Of a DNA stretch of 64,000 nt, positions 1 through 11,182 are shown piece by piece. Origin of the DNA: Ceratotherium simum simum (taxonomy: Eukaryota > Chordata > Mammalia > Perissodactyla > Rhinocerotidae); contig NW_004454216.1 in the NCBI RefSeq assembly GCF_000283155.1, forward strand, positions 9,547,736 through 9,611,735, written 5' to 3'. A program made the position numbers and the translations under genes. How positions within the stretch are numbered: position 1 is the first letter of the stretch; each line of letters opens with the position of its first letter. Under the pieces are notes generated by a model. It ran no database searches, was not told the origin of the DNA, and was given only the letters and a program-made list of their open reading frames with translations.

Positions 1-84
1 GTACAATGATGTACACCTGAAATTTTTACAATGTTATAAACCAATGTTACTGCAATAAACAAAAAATTAAAAAAAAAAAAAAAA
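1..84 (+). mobile_element. L1 3' end with poly-A tail (cut by window edge)
   Basis: The first 60 bases are the reverse complement, with few differences, of the L1 3' UTR end seen at about 35065-35120 (shared words: ATTTCAGGTGTACATCAT in one, its complement here; ACCAATGTTACTGCA). They are followed by an A-rich tail. This is the 3' terminus of a relatively young L1 of the same family, in plus orientation; its body lies left of the window. Confidence 0.8.
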
Positions 85-778
85 GAAAACTTACATTTCA
101 TGGCTTGTATCTACTACTTTAAAGGCCTTTTTTTCCTATTTGTCATTTAATAAAACTGTTTCTTTTTGCACTGTTTTATATTAAAGATACCTGAATAGAT
201 ATGGCTGTCTTCCTTCCTGCCTCATCAAGTCTTCCTGGGTGAAATTATGCTTCAAATGAGGGGGTCGATGACCTTTCCGAGTCTCTCTCAGGAGAGGGAG
301 CTAGCTCTGAGGTTCTTTTGAATGTCTGAAAAAAGTGGGTTTTTTTTCTGGTAAATCTACCCTCAGGCTTGACATTCTCTAGGGTTCCTTCCTGCATTAA
401 AATTCTGTGAGGAAATCCTTTTCCACTCTTGGAGATGATTAGGGAGAAAGAAACAAGTTTATCTAAATCTCCATGGGAAAGAAATGAATAATAAAAATGG
501 AACTAAGACATCCTTACTCCCTCTTCTTCTTCAATATGAGTCCATTAATGTATTTCAAGGCCATTCTATCACAATAGCTTTAAAGCAAACTTCCTTTTTG
601 CTTTCCATTTTTATGAAACAACACATTTAATTATATTAAATAAAAACTTGTACAACTCAGAAAAATAGCAATGATCTCCTCTGCAGAGAGAAAGGTGGCA
701 CTGCTGTTTTCCAACTGCAGGACAAGTATTTTGAGTGAATTTTACTTTGGGGTAACAGATTTGCACTCTTGCTGAATA
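85..778. other. No gene or repeat recognised
   Basis: AT-rich single-copy-like DNA. I see no open frame longer than chance and no repeat I can name. Confidence 0.5.
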
Positions 779-1555
779 CAGTCATGCATTGCTTAATGAT
801 GGGGATACGTTCTGAGAAATGCGTCATTAGGCAATTTCATTATCGTGCGAATATTATAGAATGTACTTAGGAAGAACAAAATTTGCCACCTCAAAATGTG
901 TCTCCTTAACATAAGGATTATTTTAGGCTGATTATCTTTAAGAAACAAAAGACTCAGAAAGTTTTTCTTGTTACCTCCCCCTTAACTGCCTAGAAGACTT
1001 CAGATGAAAAAACTTGTCTCAGGTAGCGAGCTATCACCTTAGCATAACATGAGCTAGGTGGTAGACAGGGAGGAACATAGGAAAGCCTGTTTATTGGGCT
1101 CCTCTCTGTGTTCTTCTGTTTCTGTGTGGCCAAACACTTGTTATGCAAACATTTGTTCCTTTTCCCCTACCCATGAATTGCCTTCCTTCCCTTTGAAGTC
1201 CCTGAATCTCCCCACTTGCAACATCTTCTTTTGTCCTAGGTTGAGGATGGTATTTAAGATGAGGGCTTTAGCCATTTTGGTGAGTTACTCAGTTTTCCCG
1301 GGTTTCTCCTATGTATGTGTTACTAAACTTTTGTTTGTTTTTCTCCTGTTAATCTGTCACATGACAATTTAATTCTTAGACCAGCCAGAATAACCTAGAA
1401 GAGTGGAGTAAAATTCTTTCTCCCCTACAGTACTCACACAAACCTAGATGGTGTAGCCTACTACTCAACTAGGCTATATGGTGTTAATCTTATTGGACCA
1501 CTGTCATATATGTGGTCCATAGTTGACTCAAACGTCATTAAGTGGCTCATGACTG
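779..1555 (+). mobile_element. MER2 (Tigger-type DNA transposon), split by an LTR
   Basis: The left end reads CAGTCATGCATTGCTTAATG and the right end reads AGTGGCTCATGACTG, so the two termini are inverted repeats of the MER2 consensus. The left terminus follows a TA dinucleotide, the expected target. The middle words (AACCTAGATGG, TAGCCTACTAC, CTAGGCTATATGG) also match MER2, although much of the central part is deleted. The element is interrupted at 868-1429 by a solo LTR. MER2 is a non-autonomous relative of pogo/Tigger transposons found across placental mammals. It has no coding capacity. Confidence 0.85.
868..1429 (+). mobile_element. Solo LTR of an endogenous retrovirus (ERV1-like), inserted in MER2
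   Basis: A 562-bp block interrupts MER2 and is flanked on both sides by the 5-bp word GTACT (863-867 and 1430-1434). It ends ...CCCCTACA, the usual CA terminus; its first bases are TA where TG would be expected, which may be one mutation. The right half (GACCAGCCAGAATAACCTAG and a T/C-rich end) resembles the R-U5 region of gammaretrovirus-like mammalian LTRs, and a TATTTAAGA box lies about 190 bp from the right end. No internal viral genes are present, so it is a recombined solo LTR. The 5-bp duplication favours ERV1 or ERV3 class; the family name is not assigned. Confidence 0.65.
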
Positions 1556-3599
1556 ACCCCTTAAACTCTGTTTCTCTTTGACCAAGGTAATATGTTTTCA
1601 AGATGGCTCCCTCAGATTACAAACATGGGTTTTCTCCATAGCCATGGCACAAATCACAGTTGCCAGTCTACGCTACTAAACCCCTAGATTGATGGTGACA
1701 GTTCTGTCTTTATCGACCAGCCACAGACTCAAAGACAGCATGAGCCAAAGGAGGGCAGGGGTGGGGGCTCATCTTGTTCAGTTTGGCTTTCTTCTAAAGT
1801 TAAGGTACCAAGACAGGGAATTATCTTTAAAAGAACATCCTGAGACTTTTCTTTCTTTTCTAGGAAAAGTTCCTGCACTCTCATCCTATTTCAGATCCCG
1901 TGTCACATCACGACATCCACAGTATTTGAACCCTCCTAGGACTCATGAAAGACAGTTTATAGCTCAAAGAAAGAGTTCTTAGTGGTGAAGCTGACTTTAC
2001 ACGGACGGGGGTGCCCACCCACCCAGTATGGCTCTAGAGGCTGTGAGAAGCCCCTGAAGTGCCTCTCTTCCTGCCTGCTCCCCCATGAGAACTGATTATT
2101 CAGATAGTCACTGCAAATAATTTGTAATTTGAGATAAATCGTTTCTGTCTTTAGTTGACCTTTGAGAAAATGAAGCTACCACTGAAAAACAGGAGAGGAC
2201 AGATTTAATTTTTTTTTTTACTGCTTATCAAATAGATAGACTGTTTTAAAAGCTTAGTAGTGAAAATAATAAAGATCCTTTAGGAATAAGCTTGGAGATG
2301 GCTGAAAACTGCTAGCCTCTTAGTTTATAGGTGGCCAAGTAATTCTGCACACAGTTCTCACGGGCACGGGAGCATCAGAGGGGAGAAGGCGCTGCTGCCC
2401 CATCTAGGCTGGAGGGACCTGCCCTGGGTTGGGAGAGAGACTCGGGGAAGATTCCACTGATTCTCCAGGGCTTCCTCAGGACAGTCAGCAGAAGTACAGT
2501 GACCCTAAGAACCAGATGTGCAGGGACAGCTCAATTTCTTGCATTTTTTCCTCAAAAGAAGCATTTTGCTAAATATAACTAAATATGATCTAATTTTTAT
2601 AATGAAAAGACTTTTCTAAGACAAATAGAAAAAAAGTGTCCTGTCCCACATGTTCTGGTTTGAGGTTGGGAAAATATAGCCTTTATAGTAAGGAATGCGT
2701 AAGTCAGAGCTGGGCAGCTTGGTGCTGAGAGAAGAGAAGCATTGCTGACAGCTACCAAACCAAGACGAGCAAGGAGCTGTGGGGGCAGAGATGCCTCGTC
2801 TGCCGAGAGATCTGGGCGGGAAAGGCAAAGAGTTCAAAAAGGCAGCCTGCAAGGCCTTCCAACTGGAGCGAGTCCGCCGGGACAGGGAGGGAGGTGGTAT
2901 CCTGAAGCAGCATTTTATTCTACAGTTTCAGTGCGGCTCAGAAAACCAAAACCACGTGTGGGACCAGCCCAGGAAGGCGGCTGAGGTTGGCTCCCTTGCC
3001 TGCATGCCTGACTCCTCCATCCATTCTCTTCCTCCTCACACAAAAGACTTGAGGGCAGTTTCTCTAGGAAGGTACTCAAAGAAAGTTTGTTTCAGGGAAC
3101 ACAAAGAAATGTTTTAAATAGAAGACACTCATAGTTCTAGGAGTTCAAAATTACTTTCAATCTGCCTATAAATGTTCTGAGCTTATTTGCACCTCCTTTA
3201 GTGAAAGTCTCCACACGGTAGACCTAGTCTGCACACTCTCCCTGGAACTCTGGCAGGAATCAGGAGGACACAATGGTCAAAATTAGCTGCTCAGTTTAAT
3301 TTCCAGCATTTTTGCTGCATGGAGTTCACCTCAACAAACACAATTTTATACCATTATGCTTGTCATGCTCAACCCCTTAATTGTTCCTCTTGAACATGAG
3401 AAAATCTGAGTTACATACGTAAGCTCAGAAGCTGAAAGGGTTTAATTTCTCAAGCAATTGTAACAAGAAACCTCCCTGATGTGTGCACATTACTATTCCA
3501 CTTGAATGTCTCTCCTATCAACATTGGAGGGATCCATTTCTCAATAGCTCTAGTCGCTAGAAATATTTACATTCAACTCAAGTCTAACCACATACGTGT
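1556..3599. other. Unassigned single-copy-like region
   Basis: No repeat family recognised. Open frames up to about 110 codons near 2.7-3.1 kb overlap each other in different frames and lack splice or codon evidence, so I do not call them genes. Confidence 0.4.
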
Positions 3600-4230
3600 T
3601 TTTAACGCTGCTTTTGAGACTATAAAAGTAATACGTGTTTATTATAGAAAATCTGAGAAAACACAACATAAATCTAAAATAAAAATCAATTCTAACCCCA
3701 TAAAGGAGCACTGTTAACCTTTTAATGCATGTCTCCCAGCCTTATTTATAAAGCACACATACACAAACACGTATACACACCACACCACTTATGACATAAT
3801 TGAGATCACAGAATATAGTATTTTGAATCTTACTGTTTTCACTTAATATAATTAATATTTTCCTATGATTTAAAATATTCTTTGAAAACATTTCAATGTA
3901 TGCATAATGTTCCATAGTATAAATATATCGCTATATGTTAACTTTTCTCTATTAATGAGTTTTGTATTTTTTCCAAATATTTGCTCTTTTAAACAATGAT
4001 TTAATAAACATCTTAATACATGAATCTTTGTCTGATTGTTTTACTATATCCGTAGGGTAGATTGCTAAATGGGAAATCATTGGGTCGGAGAGAATGTGCT
4101 TTGTTTTTTTTTTAGAAAGATGCATTAGTTTATATTCCTAGAAGCAGCATATGAGAGTGTTATTTTACTATCCTGTTTTCAATGTTGAATATTATAATTT
4201 AAAAATTCTTTATTACTATAAGGAGTGAAA
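3600..4230 (-). mobile_element. Ancient L1-like 3' region (minus orientation), degraded
   Basis: The order of words matches the reverse complement of old mammalian L1 3' regions: a stretch like 'TATAGAAAATCTGAGAAAACAC', then 'CACTGTTAACCTTTTAATGC', 'TTTCACTTAATATAATTAAT', 'GTTCCATAGTAT', and finally 'GGTAGATTGCTAAATGGGAA' and 'GGGTCGGAGAGAATGTGC'. It is heavily diverged, and the exact subfamily and both boundaries are uncertain. Confidence 0.4.
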
Positions 4231-6250
4231 AATGGCTATTTCATTGTTGTTTGAAGCCTAGTAGTGTTTAAGAGGTCTCATTTTTCTAGGAAAAAAGAAG
4301 CATGATTGCGTGTATGGTGTGTTTTCTTCACAATACCTACGGTAGGTCTCTCCATAAGGCCTTCCTTACCTCTCATAGATGGAACCATGTAGTGGTAAGT
4401 ATGAGAGTCGCGGTGCAGAGTTGCGAGAGGAACTCTGAGGCTGTGCCTTGTGGAATCAACACGTCAGAGCACTGGCTGCAAAAGGAGAGGAAGGGGGCAG
4501 GTGTGAGGAAGGGGAGGTGCTTGAGCCTGGAGCAGACCACCGACCACGGGAGGGCAGGCCTTGTCAGAGCTGTGCAGCAGCAGGGGGACTTTGGACACTG
4601 GGGAGGGAGGTGCTGCAGGGTAGAAAAGAGTCTTGGAGGATGTTAAGGTCTGAGACAAATACTGTCTACCAGCTCATCTTACTGAGGACATTCCTACTGA
4701 GAGGAAAGCCTGGAGAAGACACTGGAATGGGCAGAAGTCATCAAACACTCTTATAGCAGTGGGGGTCAGATTGAAATGCTTGCTAGGAATGTAGCAGGTC
4801 AGACCTATCCATCGGGTGAGCAGCCTCCTGTCAAGCAGCAGACTGTGGAAAGATGTCCATCCAAGAGGGCAGAGCACGCCATCCAGAGTATAAGGATGTA
4901 GACAGCACTTGGCATTGAGAAGTTCCTCGAGGGGTCCCTGGTGGGAGCCCCTGACCTTGATAGGACATTGAGAGCTAAACATATTGTCTGCCCAAACATG
5001 AGGCTAGATCAGGGTGTTGCAACATGCAAAGGCAGACCACGGGCCCTTAGTTGCGGTTCAGGGAAGGACTAGCAGGGTAAGGGGGACTCTGGATGATCTG
5101 AGGATATGGACAATTTCCGTCAGATCCTTGGGCCCAGACATCCAAACAGGAGGCCAGTTGTGCGCAGAGCATATGCGCAAGGTAAGGGCTGGGCGAGGCT
5201 ATCATCAAGTCCTCTGACACTGATTTCATACATTCTTCCAGCAAGGCCTGGGATTGAGCCCAGATTCTGCCTCCAGATGGGGGTTGAGAGGTCTCAGCTA
5301 TGGGGACTGGCAGACTGAGGTGGCGAGGAGCCAGGAATGTCATCAGAGAAACAAGCAGAGAGCTCTTGAGGACACCCCAAATGAAACTCAAAATACTGCA
5401 TTTCATTCTTGCCATTCAAGTTCATGATCAACTGGAAACTTCAAATGATGAATTGCAAGAGACTTATGGGTACAGAAAAAAATATGTATTAGAAGAGGCC
5501 GAGTGGGGAATGAACAAAAACTGTAACTGTTAAAGTAGGCTAAAAGGAATGAAATGAGCAGCCAAAATGAAGTGTATGTTGATACCAGCAAGGGGGGGAC
5601 TAAAAAGCAAGAGAAGGATTTGTTGGGACACTTTTTTTTTTTGAAGCTAGCTTGTAAACCAAGAGCATGAGATTAATGATGACTTTAAAATGGCTGAGGT
5701 ATTGAACTGATTTTCTTAACCTGTCTTTAATAAGAGAAATGGAACCAAGCAGCCGTTTCAATTAGGTGGTAATGTGGAGTTTGCAAAAACGTCCACAGCT
5801 GGTAAGAAAAACGTGGAGACTGTATAAATAGGCAGCTCAGCAGGTCTTGATAAAATTCATCCTTGAAGTGATGCCTGCAAATAATCCACAGACTGCGGGG
5901 AAGGGGTGGGCGGAGCGGGGAGGAGGCGGGAGGAGTGGGGAAGGGAAGAAGGGAAGGTGGCCTGCTATTTAGCACGTAGTAGAGTACGCGCAGCAAGGTG
6001 GAGGAGACAGGTTACGTAAGATAGCTGTGAGCCGTCCTCGTTACAGTCCTAGGAAGCGGGCACTAAAGTGTGTCACACGCCAGGAAACACGCATTACGGT
6101 AAAGTAGTCGGAACACGGGTAAGGAGTTGTAGGTGGCAGTCAATGTCATCATGTTTTCCCCAGTGTCTTTAACACATTCAACACAGTTTGCCAGATCACT
6201 CCGGAAGGCGTTTTTGGAAAGAACTACCTTAGTTTTGAAGAGCATGTGTT
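4231..6250. other. Unassigned region with one G-rich block
   Basis: No gene or named repeat seen. Several 60-120-codon open frames occur on both strands over the same bases and look like chance. A strongly G-rich block lies at 5897-5940. Confidence 0.4.
5897..5940 (+). repeat. G-rich tract with G-quadruplex motif
   Basis: Six runs of three or four G lie within about 45 bases, separated by loops of 1-7 bases (GGGG-AA-GGGG-T-GGG-CGGAGC-GGGG-AGGAGGC-GGG-AGGAGT-GGGG). This satisfies the usual G3+N1-7 quadruplex pattern and includes GC-box-like GGGCGG. Function is unknown. Confidence 0.6.
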
Positions 6251-6954
6251 ATATTTTGTTCGGTCCAGCAAATATTTGCCAAATACATATTACATGCCTC
6301 ACTTGTGCTGGGGGGAATGGAGGATGTAAAAATACATTCTATCCAGGCCCTGCCTTTGTGGAGCTAATGAATTCATGGAGGCACCAAAAGCCAAATGAGA
6401 AAATAGTGCAAAATGGTGTAAGCTAAACTGTCAGCAAGTGAGGGCCAGGCCCTAGGGTCCAGGCCAGAGAACAGAAGTGCTCACGTGGACTGTGGACATT
6501 AGGGAAGACAGCTAGAAGGGGGCACGTGAAGAGGGCTTGAAGGATGGGAAGGATCTAGGGAAAGAAGAGAGGTGGGCTCTCCTTGCCAAGGTGGGAATAG
6601 CGGGGAGCGTGTGTGTTGGGGGAACAGTAAATCAGCTGGTAGGAATACAGAGCTCATGCTGGAAGGTGAGAGGGGAAAGAGCAGACAGGAAGAATGCCAG
6701 CCTGCAAAAGGTTAGAGCACTAGAAAAAGGGATCAGGACATGATGTGGGCAGCCAGGAGTGATTTGGGTATTCTTGAGTAACAGAGTGACCTGAGAAGAG
6801 TGGACTTTTAGAAAGAGGGTCAGCCCTGGAGAACGCACGAAGGACTAGAGCAGGGCAGGTGGTTAGGAGGGAATGCCTTCCGTGTACACCTTACTTCTCC
6901 TGCCACCACCCTGCGCTAAGCCACCAGAGCCTCTCAGCTAAATGACTGAATTGG
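6251..6954. repeat. Probable ancient interspersed repeat, family not assigned
   Basis: Words such as 'CAGCAAATATTTGCCAAATAC', 'CCCTGCCTTTGTGGAGCTAATG', 'GAGCACTAGAAAAAGGGATC' and 'GAGTAACAGAGTGACCTGAG' resemble, in order, a long old mammalian repeat that I recognise by sight but cannot name. It ends next to the L2 copy. Not coding. Confidence 0.3.
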
Positions 6955-7590
6955 CCTCTAAACTGGGCTCCCTGCTGCTGCCTTTGCCCTCTTTGGTCAA
7001 TTTCAACATGGCAGCCAGAGTGATCCTGTTAACATATAAGCAGACTACGTTGCTCCTCTGTTGAGAACACTTCAATGGCTCCTAAATTATGCAAAGAGAA
7101 GCCCACGAAGTAGTACCTGATCCACTGCCCACCTCCCATTCCTTCTCAGACCTCATCTTCCACTTCTTGCCCTCACTCTCTCATTGCTGTTCTTCCAATG
7201 TGGTGGCCACAGTCCTGCCTCAGGACCTTTGCACTTGCTGCCCCCTCTGCCTGGATGGTTCTTTCCCCAGATGCATGCTTTCCACCCCTTCACGTCTTTA
7301 CTTAAATATCACCTTCTCAGTGAGGCCTTCCCTGGCCACCCTATCTGAAACTGTAAACCCTGGACCCTCAATACTTTCTAACTCCCTTCCCTACTCTGTT
7401 TTTCATTCATACTTATCGCTCTTAAATTGTTTACTGTCTCTCTCCTCCTCTACCCCCAGGAGGCAGAGATTTTGTCTGTTTTATTCAATGCCGTGTTCCC
7501 AGCACCTAGAGCAGAACTTGGCAGACACTCAGTCATATGTACTGAATGGAAGCACGAGTGAATGAATGAATGAACGAATGACTATCACAG
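6955..7590 (+). mobile_element. LINE-2 (L2) 3' end
   Basis: The sequence follows the L2 3' region: 'CACTTCAATGGCTCC', 'CAGGACCTTTGCACTTGCTG', 'CTCTGCCTGGATGG', 'CACCTTCTCAGTGAGGCCTT', and an ending in 'CAGCACCTAGAGCAGAACTTGG' plus TGAA/GAATG repeats. The 158-codon open frame across 7089-7565 is a chance or remnant frame inside this LINE and is not a gene. Confidence 0.85.
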
Positions 7591-10030
7591 AAACCTGAGG
7601 AGGGCTGAGGGTGTAGAGCGGCGGAGAGCTGTAAGGATGGAGAAAAGGAAGATGACTATGGAGGGACTGTACAAAGACGCCAGACCCTTTGCATTACCCA
7701 TGGCGGGATTAAGGAAATGCACGTCTGCCCCACTGTTACTCAAAGTGTCTGAGCCCTGGGCTGTAAGGCCAGGGTTTACAACGAAGATCATCTCCGAAGC
7801 ATCGACATCTGAATGAGACCCATGAAGAGACCTGCCACATGAATAAATCTCAACTTTTTCTTTCCAGGATATTCCTAATGAGGTTTTGAAACATGTACTT
7901 TTTTCCCTTCTATCTTTAATTCTGCTTGATATTACCGCAAAAAATCCATTTTAATACCGGTCAGAATTCTAAAATCAGTATCAGTATGTTCTATTCACTT
8001 CAAAAGTTCATTTTTAAAGTAGCATTTTGAGGTTTCTTATGACAAATATTAGAATCCATTGTTTTATAATTAGAAATCTCAAAGAACCTCACATATATGG
8101 AAATTGAAAAAAAGAAAAAAGATATGAGGTGAGCGATATGAAGGAAGGGAATATGAACGTGCAAGTGAAAAAAAAAATTGATGCTATAAACAAGAAAGGG
8201 GTGGACCCAGGTTTTCTCCTCAAGTGTGGCTATAGGAAAACATGGTGGGATCAGAGCTGAGGTTAGATGGATGGGAGAATGAGCATATGGGGTGGCGGTG
8301 GGGACAGTGTGGACCTGCTCGGGCTCTCAGGTGGACAAGGAGGAGCTGGAGGGAGGCTTTGCACAAAGTTCTTAACACTCTCTCAGCATCCATCTGGCAA
8401 TCTGTGGTCCAGATGGCCTAAGGACACAGAAGGTATGCATGGAAGGAATTGGGAGGCTGAGAGGACCTGACCAATTAAGAGAGGGGGAGGGATGGAGAGA
8501 TAGACCTGACAGAGTCCTTTACGTGTGTGAAGCAGGTAAGAATCGGTCTACACACTGAGATGTGCACGAAGTCTCACATCTCTTTATTTTCTTCTAGTCA
8601 ACTTCCAAAGCCATGCTTCCATGCCAACAGGTGAGTTGCAAATTTGAAGCTATTCTTGCAATGTTCTGCTGCTTACCTTTTCTATTGCAGGGTTGTTTCA
8701 AAGTCCTGACGTCCTACACGGTGCCGTGGTGGTGGTAGTGGCAGCAGCGATTGGAAGTTACTCCTCAGAGGCCTGCTGGGTCAGCCCACACGTCTCTTCA
8801 GGCCACCACTGTGCTGCCTCTGAGCCAGGACAAGGACACAGGACAGTCCTGCCTCCCATATTTACTGGGTAACCATTCCCTCTGAGGCTCTGCTACATAC
8901 GCAGGGAAATTCCAGAAACGACCTGCATGTCCGTATTTCTTACGGGACCTACCAGGCTGGAGCAGCTTTCTCAGTTTGAGAGAAACTGCCTTCTCTTCAC
9001 ACTCTATTCTCAGAACAACGGTTTTAGGCTTCTAGGGAAAAAATCCAGAAAAGAATAGAATGAACCTCCTCTGAGATGAGGGAGCATCACTGCCCTCTTC
9101 AATGGGGAAAGAGAAAGGGGGAAAACACAGGGAGAAAACATAAGTTATAACTTAAACACTATCTTGCCATCTACAGAGTCTCCCTAGCCTATAAATAAAT
9201 CAATAGTAGCCAATCTAACGACAGGAACTAGCTTCCTTCAGCTTCACTCCTCGTGTGGGCAGTGGAAACACATTGCCCACATCCCTTTTTAAGGAAGGAT
9301 TTGTTGCCCCAGCTCTCAGCCTCCAGGGTTGCAGAGGGCCTCCTCACCCCAAGAACGTGCCCTTCCCGGGGCAGCCCACGTCTAGCGACTGAGGGATGCA
9401 GGGGTATGGCAACCTGCCCATTTCAGCCCAATGCAGGACAACTCTGATGGGCCATATACACCTCAGAACTCCCTGGGCGCGGGAGGGCGGGGGGAAGCTT
9501 TGCAGACCTGCCACAGTTCTTCTGTCTCTCTGCCCAATCTTGCTTCTGCTCCCTCCCTTCCACAGGTGTTCATCTCTGTAAAAGGACCCTGCACACCAAA
9601 ATCCATCTCAGCATCGCTTCCAGAGAACCCAACCCGCCACATTCGTCTAGGAGTGGTCCTAGAAAGTAGTCAATAAAATAGGAGTTTGGAGCCGAATCAT
9701 TAGCCACCTGGCCATCGAGGAGGATCCATTGGTGACAATTGGAACATGGCATCCCCTGGCCCAGGGCGACAGTCCCGTGGGTCGTGGAATGGAATCATTT
9801 ATCTATGGGGGGAATGCACTAACAGGTCTCCCTGGTAGTTTACAAAGAGGCTCTCACAGCCTTGCAGCTGAGGCCCAACCCAGGACTCAATCTAGCACTG
9901 ATTTCCAGAGACAGTAAATACCCAACTAAGCATGCCTGTTACCCAGGCCTGGTTGGGAAAAATGGGACCCTGACACTTAGGACACGAATACTGGGAAGAT
10001 GCCCCTGAAAATTTTGAATCCCCCAAATCC
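7591..10030. other. Unassigned region; one weak micro-exon candidate
   Basis: Largely single-copy-like. The only feature with splice-like ends is the 33-nt segment at 8598-8630. The part from about 9.7 kb has the look of an eroded retroelement ('GACCCTGACACTTAGGACAC', 'GATGCCCCTGAAAATTTTGA'), but I cannot assign it. Confidence 0.35.
8598..8630 (+). other. Weak micro-exon candidate
   Basis: A pyrimidine-rich acceptor (TCTTTATTTTCTTCTAG) precedes 33 nt (TCAACTTCCAAAGCC...CCAACAG), followed by the donor GTGAGT. The segment is open in one frame (STSKAMLPCQQ) and a multiple of three long. Both splice sites are good, but with no neighbouring exon it may be chance or part of a non-coding transcript. 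Confidence 0.2.
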
Positions 10031-10031
10031 T

Positions 10032-10142
10032 AGGGTGATCAGCTGTCCCGGTTTCCAGTGACTGAGGGGTTTCCTGGGAGGTGGGACTTTCCATGCTTAA
10101 AGCAGGACAATCCTGGGCAAATCAGGGCTATTGTTCACCCTC
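10032..10142. mobile_element. Short palindromic DNA-transposon relic (MITE), unnamed
   Basis: The ends are imperfect inverted repeats: AGGGTGATCA...CCCGGTTT on the left, and the complement of the right end reads AGGGTGAACA...CCCTGATT. The middle (ACTGAGGGGTTTCCTGGGA / GGACTTTCCATGC) also resembles half of a palindrome. Size (about 110 bp) and symmetry fit a non-autonomous DNA transposon. The family is not assigned. Confidence 0.45.
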
Positions 10143-11007
10143 TAAATCCTCTGAACTCTCCGAGCCTGCAGAAGTGGGCTACCCTCCCTACATGGAGCTC
10201 GCACTCCCCTCTTGCTTGAAAACAAGTCAGTTTCTCCCTCTTTGAGACAGCATGTGTCCCCTCAAGATCTACCCCCACCTCTCCTCCTGGCTTCTAGGCT
10301 TATAAGTAGGATTAAATCGCAGCATAATCACCCAGGGACATGCTGGTCCTGATAAGGGAGTAGAAGGACCCTACTCCAAAGGACCTGTAGGCCTAGCCAC
10401 CATATACTGGCAGATGCCAGGGCCGTACCAGTGGGCCTGGATGCTGAGGCTGCTTAACCACAAGGGCCTGGAACATAAGATTGGAGAAGGGTTCATTGAC
10501 TTGGGAGCACTTTCTGGAGATACAGGATTTACATCTTGGCAAGAACCCCGGGGTTGGTGTCACCTTGCTACTAGGATGGTTCCTAGAAGCATGGAAAAAG
10601 CAATGGCCTCTCCTAAGCGAAGTTGGAAGGCCAAAATTTCCTTGACAGATTGAGGAAGAAAGAATTAAAAGGTTCAGGGACAAGCTGGAGCAGATATATT
10701 ATATATCATGTGAGGCCCGAAAACCAACCAAAGGATGACATTCCACAGAAAGGCTGGAGGACACACCATTTACCAAGGCCATTGCGAATAGCTGTCAGGA
10801 ATACGCTGGTGAGAGGGGCTGACGCATCCCTGAAATGTTCAGCAATGAGGAAAGGACCACAAACAGTGATAGGACAGGACCCCAAAATAACAGAGGCCAC
10901 ATGTAACAGCCTGAAGCAAGCCAGGCAGATGCAACCATCCTAGTGAGCAGCAAGGTGAGAGGAGCAGGCGAGGGGGCCTGACCTGCAGCAAGTTCTGGAG
11001 AAGATTA
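10143..11007. other. Unassigned region
   Basis: No named repeat and no convincing gene. A 106-codon and a 96-codon frame overlap on opposite strands without splice support. Confidence 0.35.
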
Positions 11008-11182
11008 CAGGGGTTCCTGGACCAGCAGCGGCAGCATCTCCTGGAAACTTCTTAGAAACGCAACTTCTCAGGACTCTCCCCAGGCCTGAATCAGAAACTC
11101 TGGCGGAGTGGGACCCGGAAATCTGAGTTTTAACAAGCTCTCCGGGTAATTCTAATGCAAGCTAAACTCTGGGAATCTGAGT
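11008..11182 (+). mobile_element. MER20 (hAT-Charlie type), 5'-truncated
   Basis: Order of words matches MER20: 'CAGCATCTCCTGGAAACTTC', 'TTAGAAACGCAACTTCTCAG', 'TGAATCAGAAACTCTGG', 'AATCTGAGTTTTAACAAGC', 'TCTAATGCAAGCTAAA'. MER20 is a non-autonomous hAT element of placental mammals. The terminal inverted repeats are largely lost here. Confidence 0.85.

Noticed and set aside
2742..3117. Two overlapping 80-112-codon frames
   Set aside because: They use different frames of the same bases, with no splice sites, Kozak context or domain; GC-richness alone explains them.
7089..7565. 158-codon open frame, among the longest outside the L1 copies
   Set aside because: It lies entirely within an L2 3' end with recognisable LINE-2 words; no protein-like domain.
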